Positions 5,557 to 7,770 of a stretch of DNA of 7,770 nt are shown piece after piece; position 1 is the first letter of the stretch, and each line of letters opens with the position of its first letter. The DNA lies in the NCBI GenBank assembly GCA_051002015.1, contig JBPCMS010000096.1, positions 1 to 7,770 of the forward strand. Direction: 5' to 3'. The stretch is from JACDBE01 sp051002015. Its GTDB lineage: Bacteria; Actinomycetota; Acidimicrobiia; Spongiisociales; UBA5794. The notes beneath the pieces were generated by a model. That model did no database searches and was not told the DNA's origin. It was given only the letters and a program-made list of their open reading frames with translations. The position numbers were made by a program, and so were the translations under genes.

Positions 5557-5562
5557 TAGCGT
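5557..5562 (+). promoter_or_regulatory. Possible -10 box TAGCGT for the amidohydrolase-aminotransferase pair
   Basis: TAGCGT fits TANNNT and lies just after the hairpins. A start near 5569 would give a leader of about 29 bases carrying the ribosome-binding site GGGGAGGAG (5584-5592), 5 bases before the ATG. The -35 region would fall in the terminator arm and shows no clear match. Read-through from the transporter operon is an alternative. Confidence 0.4.
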
Positions 5563-5597
5563 GCGCTGACCAGCGAGAGACAAGGGGAGGAGCGGTC

Positions 5598-6440
5598 ATG
5601 GCCAACATGCTGCGCGCCGCCATCGTGCAGACCGCCTGGACCGGCGATGTCGAATCGATGATCGACAAGCACATCGACTACGCCCGGCAGGCGGCCAACC
5701 AGGGAAGCCAGGCGATGTGCTTCCAGGAGCTGTTCTACGGGCCCTATTTCTGCCAGGTGCAGGACGACGAGCACTTCGCCCTGGCCGAACCGATCCCCGA
5801 CGGTCCCACCACCCAGCGGATGATGAGGCTGGCCAAGGAGACCGGGATGGTGCTCTTCATCCCCATCTTCGAGAAGGAGGACGACGGCTTCTTCTACAAC
5901 ACCGCGGCGGTCATCGACGCCGACGGCACCTACCTGGGCAAGTACCGCAAGACCCACATCCCGCAGGTGGCCGGGTTCTGGGAGAAGTACTACTTCCGCC
6001 CGGGCAACACCGGCTATCCCGTGTTCGACACCGCCTTCGGTCGGCTGGGGATCTACATCTGCTACGACCGCCACTTTCCCGAGGGATGGCGGGCGCTGGG
6101 TCTGCAGGGCGCCAAGGTGGTGTTCAACCCCTCGGCCACCAGCCGCGGGCTGTCGATGTACCTGTGGAAGCTGGAGCAGCCCGCCTCGGCGGTGGCCAAC
6201 GAGTACTTCATCGGCGCCATCAACCGGGTCGGCAAGGAGGAGTACGGGGACAACGACTTCTACGGATCCTCGTACTTCGTCGACCCCCGCGGCCAGTTCG
6301 TGGGCGAGCCTGCCTCGGACACCGAGGAGGAGCTGGTGGTGCGCGACCTGGAGCTGGACATGATCGACACCGTCCGCAAGACCTGGGCGTTCTACCGCGA
6401 TCGCCGTCCCGACGCCTACGGATCGCTGGTCGCCCCGTGA
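5598..6440 (+). CDS. pydC: Beta-ureidopropionase-like amidohydrolase (nitrilase superfamily)
   Basis: The product has 280 residues, a single CN_hydrolase domain, cytoplasmic. The nitrilase triad is complete: E44 (in FQELF), K118 (in KYRKTHIP) and C155 (in YICYDRHFPE), with the second glutamate E129. HIPQVAGFWEKYYF, the R158-H159 pair after the cysteine, FNPSAT and AINRVGKEE match N-carbamoyl-beta-alanine amidohydrolase (eukaryotic-type beta-ureidopropionase) better than N-carbamoylputrescine amidase, which usually reads CWDQWFPE there. The predicted reaction is N-carbamoyl-beta-alanine (or its 2-methyl form) plus water to beta-alanine (or 3-aminoisobutyrate), CO2 and NH3, the last hydrolytic step of reductive pyrimidine breakdown. 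It is shorter than the animal enzyme, which has an extra N-terminal part. ATG 5598 has a strong Shine-Dalgarno sequence (5584-5592); an upstream ATG at 5523 would place the hairpins and promoter inside the gene. The stop overlaps the aminotransferase start (GTGA). Another carbamoyl-amino-acid substrate is possible. Confidence 0.85.
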   Translation: MANMLRAAIVQTAWTGDVESMIDKHIDYARQAANQGSQAMCFQELFYGPYFCQVQDDEHFALAEPIPDGPTTQRMMRLAKETGMVLFIPIFEKEDDGFFYNTAAVIDADGTYLGKYRKTHIPQVAGFWEKYYFRPGNTGYPVFDTAFGRLGIYICYDRHFPEGWRALGLQGAKVVFNPSATSRGLSMYLWKLEQPASAVANEYFIGAINRVGKEEYGDNDFYGSSYFVDPRGQFVGEPASDTEEELVVRDLELDMIDTVRKTWAFYRDRRPDAYGSLVAP

Positions 6441-7726
6441 CCCACGCCGAGTTGCTGGGCCGCCACCGCTCGGTGATGCCGTCGTGGTTGGCGCTGTACT
6501 ACGACCGGCCCATCGCCCTGGTCGATGGCAGCGGGCGCCGCGTGATCGACGCCGAGGGCAACGAGTACCTCGACTTCTTCGGCGGGATCCTCACCACCAT
6601 GACCGGGTACAACGTGCCCGAGATCGTCGCCGCCGTGCAGGAGCAGGCGGGGAGGATGGTGCATACCTCCACCCTGTACCTGATCGAGCAGCAGATCGAG
6701 TTGGCGGAGAAGCTGGCGGCGCTGGCGCCGATCCCCGACGCCAAGGTGTTCTTCACCAGCTCGGGGACCGAGGCCAACGACACCGCCCTGATGCTGGCCA
6801 CCCAGTACCGCCGCTCCAACCAGGTGCTGGCGTTGCGCAACAGCTACCACGGCAAGTCGCACTCGGCCATCGCCGTCACCGGCAACCGGTCATGGTCGGC
6901 GACCTCGTTGAGCCCGTTCCAGGTGACCTACGTCCACGGCGGATACAAGTACCGGTCGCCGTTCGGGCACCTACCCGACGACGAGTTCATCGCCGCCTGC
7001 GTCGCCGATCTGAGCGACTTGCTGGCCATCGCCACCTCCGGCGACGTGGCCTGCATGATCGCCGAGCCGATCCAGGGGGTGGGCGGGTTCGTGGTGCCGC
7101 CCGACGGGTTCTTCGCCGCCATCAAGGAGGTGCTCGACCAGCACGGGATCCTGCTCATCGACGACGAGGTGCAGACCGGGTGGGGCCGCACCGGCGAGCA
7201 TTTCTGGGGTATAGACGCCCACGGGGTCGAGCCGGACATGATCACCTTCGCCAAGGGTCTGGGCAACGGGCTGTCGATGGGCGGGGTGATCGCCCGGGCC
7301 GAGATCATGGACTCGGTCAAGGCCAACCACATCTCGACGTTCGGGGGCAACCCGCTGTCGACGGCGGGGGCGCTGGCCAACCTCGACTACATCATCAGCC
7401 ACGACCTGCAGGAGAACGCCTCCAAGGTGGGCCAGCAGCTCCGCAACGACCTCGATCGGCTCGCCACCGAGGTGCCCGAGATCGGTGAGGTGCGGGGCAA
7501 GGGACTGATGCTGGGAGTGGAGCTGGTCGAGGCCGGGTCGAAGACACCCAACACCGCCATGGCCGGTCGGGTCCTCGAGGCCGCCAAGGACGAGGGGCTG
7601 CTCATCGGTAAGGGCGGGCTGTACGGCAATGTCCTCCGCATCGCCCCGCCGCTCACCCTCACCGCCGAGGAAGCAACCGAGGGCTTCACCAAGCTGGAGA
7701 CCGCGGTCAGGGCATCCCAGGAGTAG
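6437..7726 (+). CDS. Class III PLP aminotransferase, AGXT2-like (beta-alanine/3-aminoisobutyrate)
   Basis: The product has 429 residues, the usual full length for class III (fold type I) aminotransferases. Visible features are YLDFFGGILTTMTGYN near the N-terminus; the cofactor phosphate motif SSGTEAND (S109 to N114 region); the aromatic and histidine of NSYHGKSH that stack on the PLP ring; DDEVQTGWGRTG with D243 facing the PLP ring nitrogen; and ITFAKGLGNG with K273 as the Schiff-base lysine. The pattern resembles alanine-glyoxylate/3-aminoisobutyrate aminotransferase 2 and related omega-aminotransferases. Coupled by a GTGA overlap to the beta-ureidopropionase-like gene, it most likely converts beta-alanine or 3-aminoisobutyrate to the semialdehyde, with pyruvate, 2-oxoglutarate or glyoxylate as acceptor. 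GABA or ornithine-type substrates cannot be excluded from sequence. The start is GTG 6437, set by the overlap; the next in-frame ATG (6476) would drop conserved N-terminal residues. Confidence 0.88.
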   Translation: MTHAELLGRHRSVMPSWLALYYDRPIALVDGSGRRVIDAEGNEYLDFFGGILTTMTGYNVPEIVAAVQEQAGRMVHTSTLYLIEQQIELAEKLAALAPIPDAKVFFTSSGTEANDTALMLATQYRRSNQVLALRNSYHGKSHSAIAVTGNRSWSATSLSPFQVTYVHGGYKYRSPFGHLPDDEFIAACVADLSDLLAIATSGDVACMIAEPIQGVGGFVVPPDGFFAAIKEVLDQHGILLIDDEVQTGWGRTGEHFWGIDAHGVEPDMITFAKGLGNGLSMGGVIARAEIMDSVKANHISTFGGNPLSTAGALANLDYIISHDLQENASKVGQQLRNDLDRLATEVPEIGEVRGKGLMLGVELVEAGSKTPNTAMAGRVLEAAKDEGLLIGKGGLYGNVLRIAPPLTLTAEEATEGFTKLETAVRASQE

Positions 7727-7740
7727 GAGGACGCTCTCGA

Positions 7741-7746
7741 TAGGCT
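7741..7746 (+). promoter_or_regulatory. -10 box TAGGCT, leaderless promoter of the next gene
   Basis: TAGGCT fits TANNNT and ends exactly 7 bases before an ATG at 7754, the same arrangement as at 388/401 and 1696/1709. It lies 14 bases after the aminotransferase stop. No terminator is seen between them. Confidence 0.45.
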
Positions 7747-7753
7747 GTTGGCC

Positions 7754-7770
7754 ATGTCACACCGCCGGAT
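7754..7770 (+). CDS. Start of a further gene, cut by the window end
   Basis: An ATG at 7754 opens a frame (M-S-H-R-R) that runs to the window edge. Only five full codons are visible, so nothing can be said about its product. The call rests on the well-placed -10 box at 7741-7746. By context it might be another step of the same pathway, for example dihydropyrimidinase or a semialdehyde dehydrogenase, but that is a guess. Confidence 0.35.

Noticed and set aside
4174..5583. Second long minus-strand frame
   Set aside because: It is a shadow of the binding-protein gene, with no motif or plausible start signal.
5523..5597. Upstream ATG start (5523) for the amidohydrolase
   Set aside because: It would translate the hairpin loop and the -10 box. 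ATG 5598 has a strong Shine-Dalgarno sequence, and the nitrilase fold starts right after it.

Overview
The window is very GC-rich, with dense genes all on the + strand, 4-bp ATGA/GTGA overlaps and TANNNT-type -10 boxes placed so that mRNAs would start at the initiation codon. This points to an actinobacterium (Actinomycetota). An Acidimicrobiia-like lineage is my guess from overall feel, not something the sequence proves.

Layout. Bases 1-400 hold no credible gene. Bases 93-362 are tiled almost end to end by eleven small inverted repeats, eight of them capped by TTCG closed by a C-G pair. The last one (317-362) is a long symmetric hairpin ending in TTT, just before a TATGAT box. Next come a membrane PH-domain/SHOCT protein (401-1027) and a Pat-like GNAT acetyltransferase (1091-1642), separated by a striking 32-bp near-perfect palindrome (1037-1068) that abuts a possible -10 box. 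From 1709 a tightly packed ABC importer module begins: permease 1, ATPase, permease 2 (coupled by 4-bp overlaps), then after a 97-base hairpin-containing gap the lipoprotein substrate-binding protein (4363-5493). A 12-bp perfect hairpin (5508-5542) and a new -10 box separate this from a second, translationally coupled pair: a beta-ureidopropionase-like nitrilase-superfamily amidohydrolase (5598-6440) and a class III aminotransferase (6437-7726). A further leaderless gene appears to start at 7754 and runs off the window.

How the genes fit together. The importer is of the NitT/TauT/NMT1-THI5 type, in a two-permease version that commonly sits beside pyrimidine or hydantoin catabolic genes. The amidohydrolase would turn N-carbamoyl-beta-alanine (or its methyl homologue) into beta-alanine (or 3-aminoisobutyrate), CO2 and ammonia. 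The aminotransferase would move the amino group of that product to a keto acid, giving a semialdehyde. The simplest reading is uptake plus the last steps of reductive pyrimidine degradation; the ring-reducing dehydrogenase and the dihydropyrimidinase are not in the window. The enzyme classes are well supported. The substrate assignment is inference from family resemblance and neighbourhood.

The items least explained by known gene families are the UUCG-capped hairpin array, which contains an internal compensatory base-pair change, and the palindrome before the acetyltransferase.
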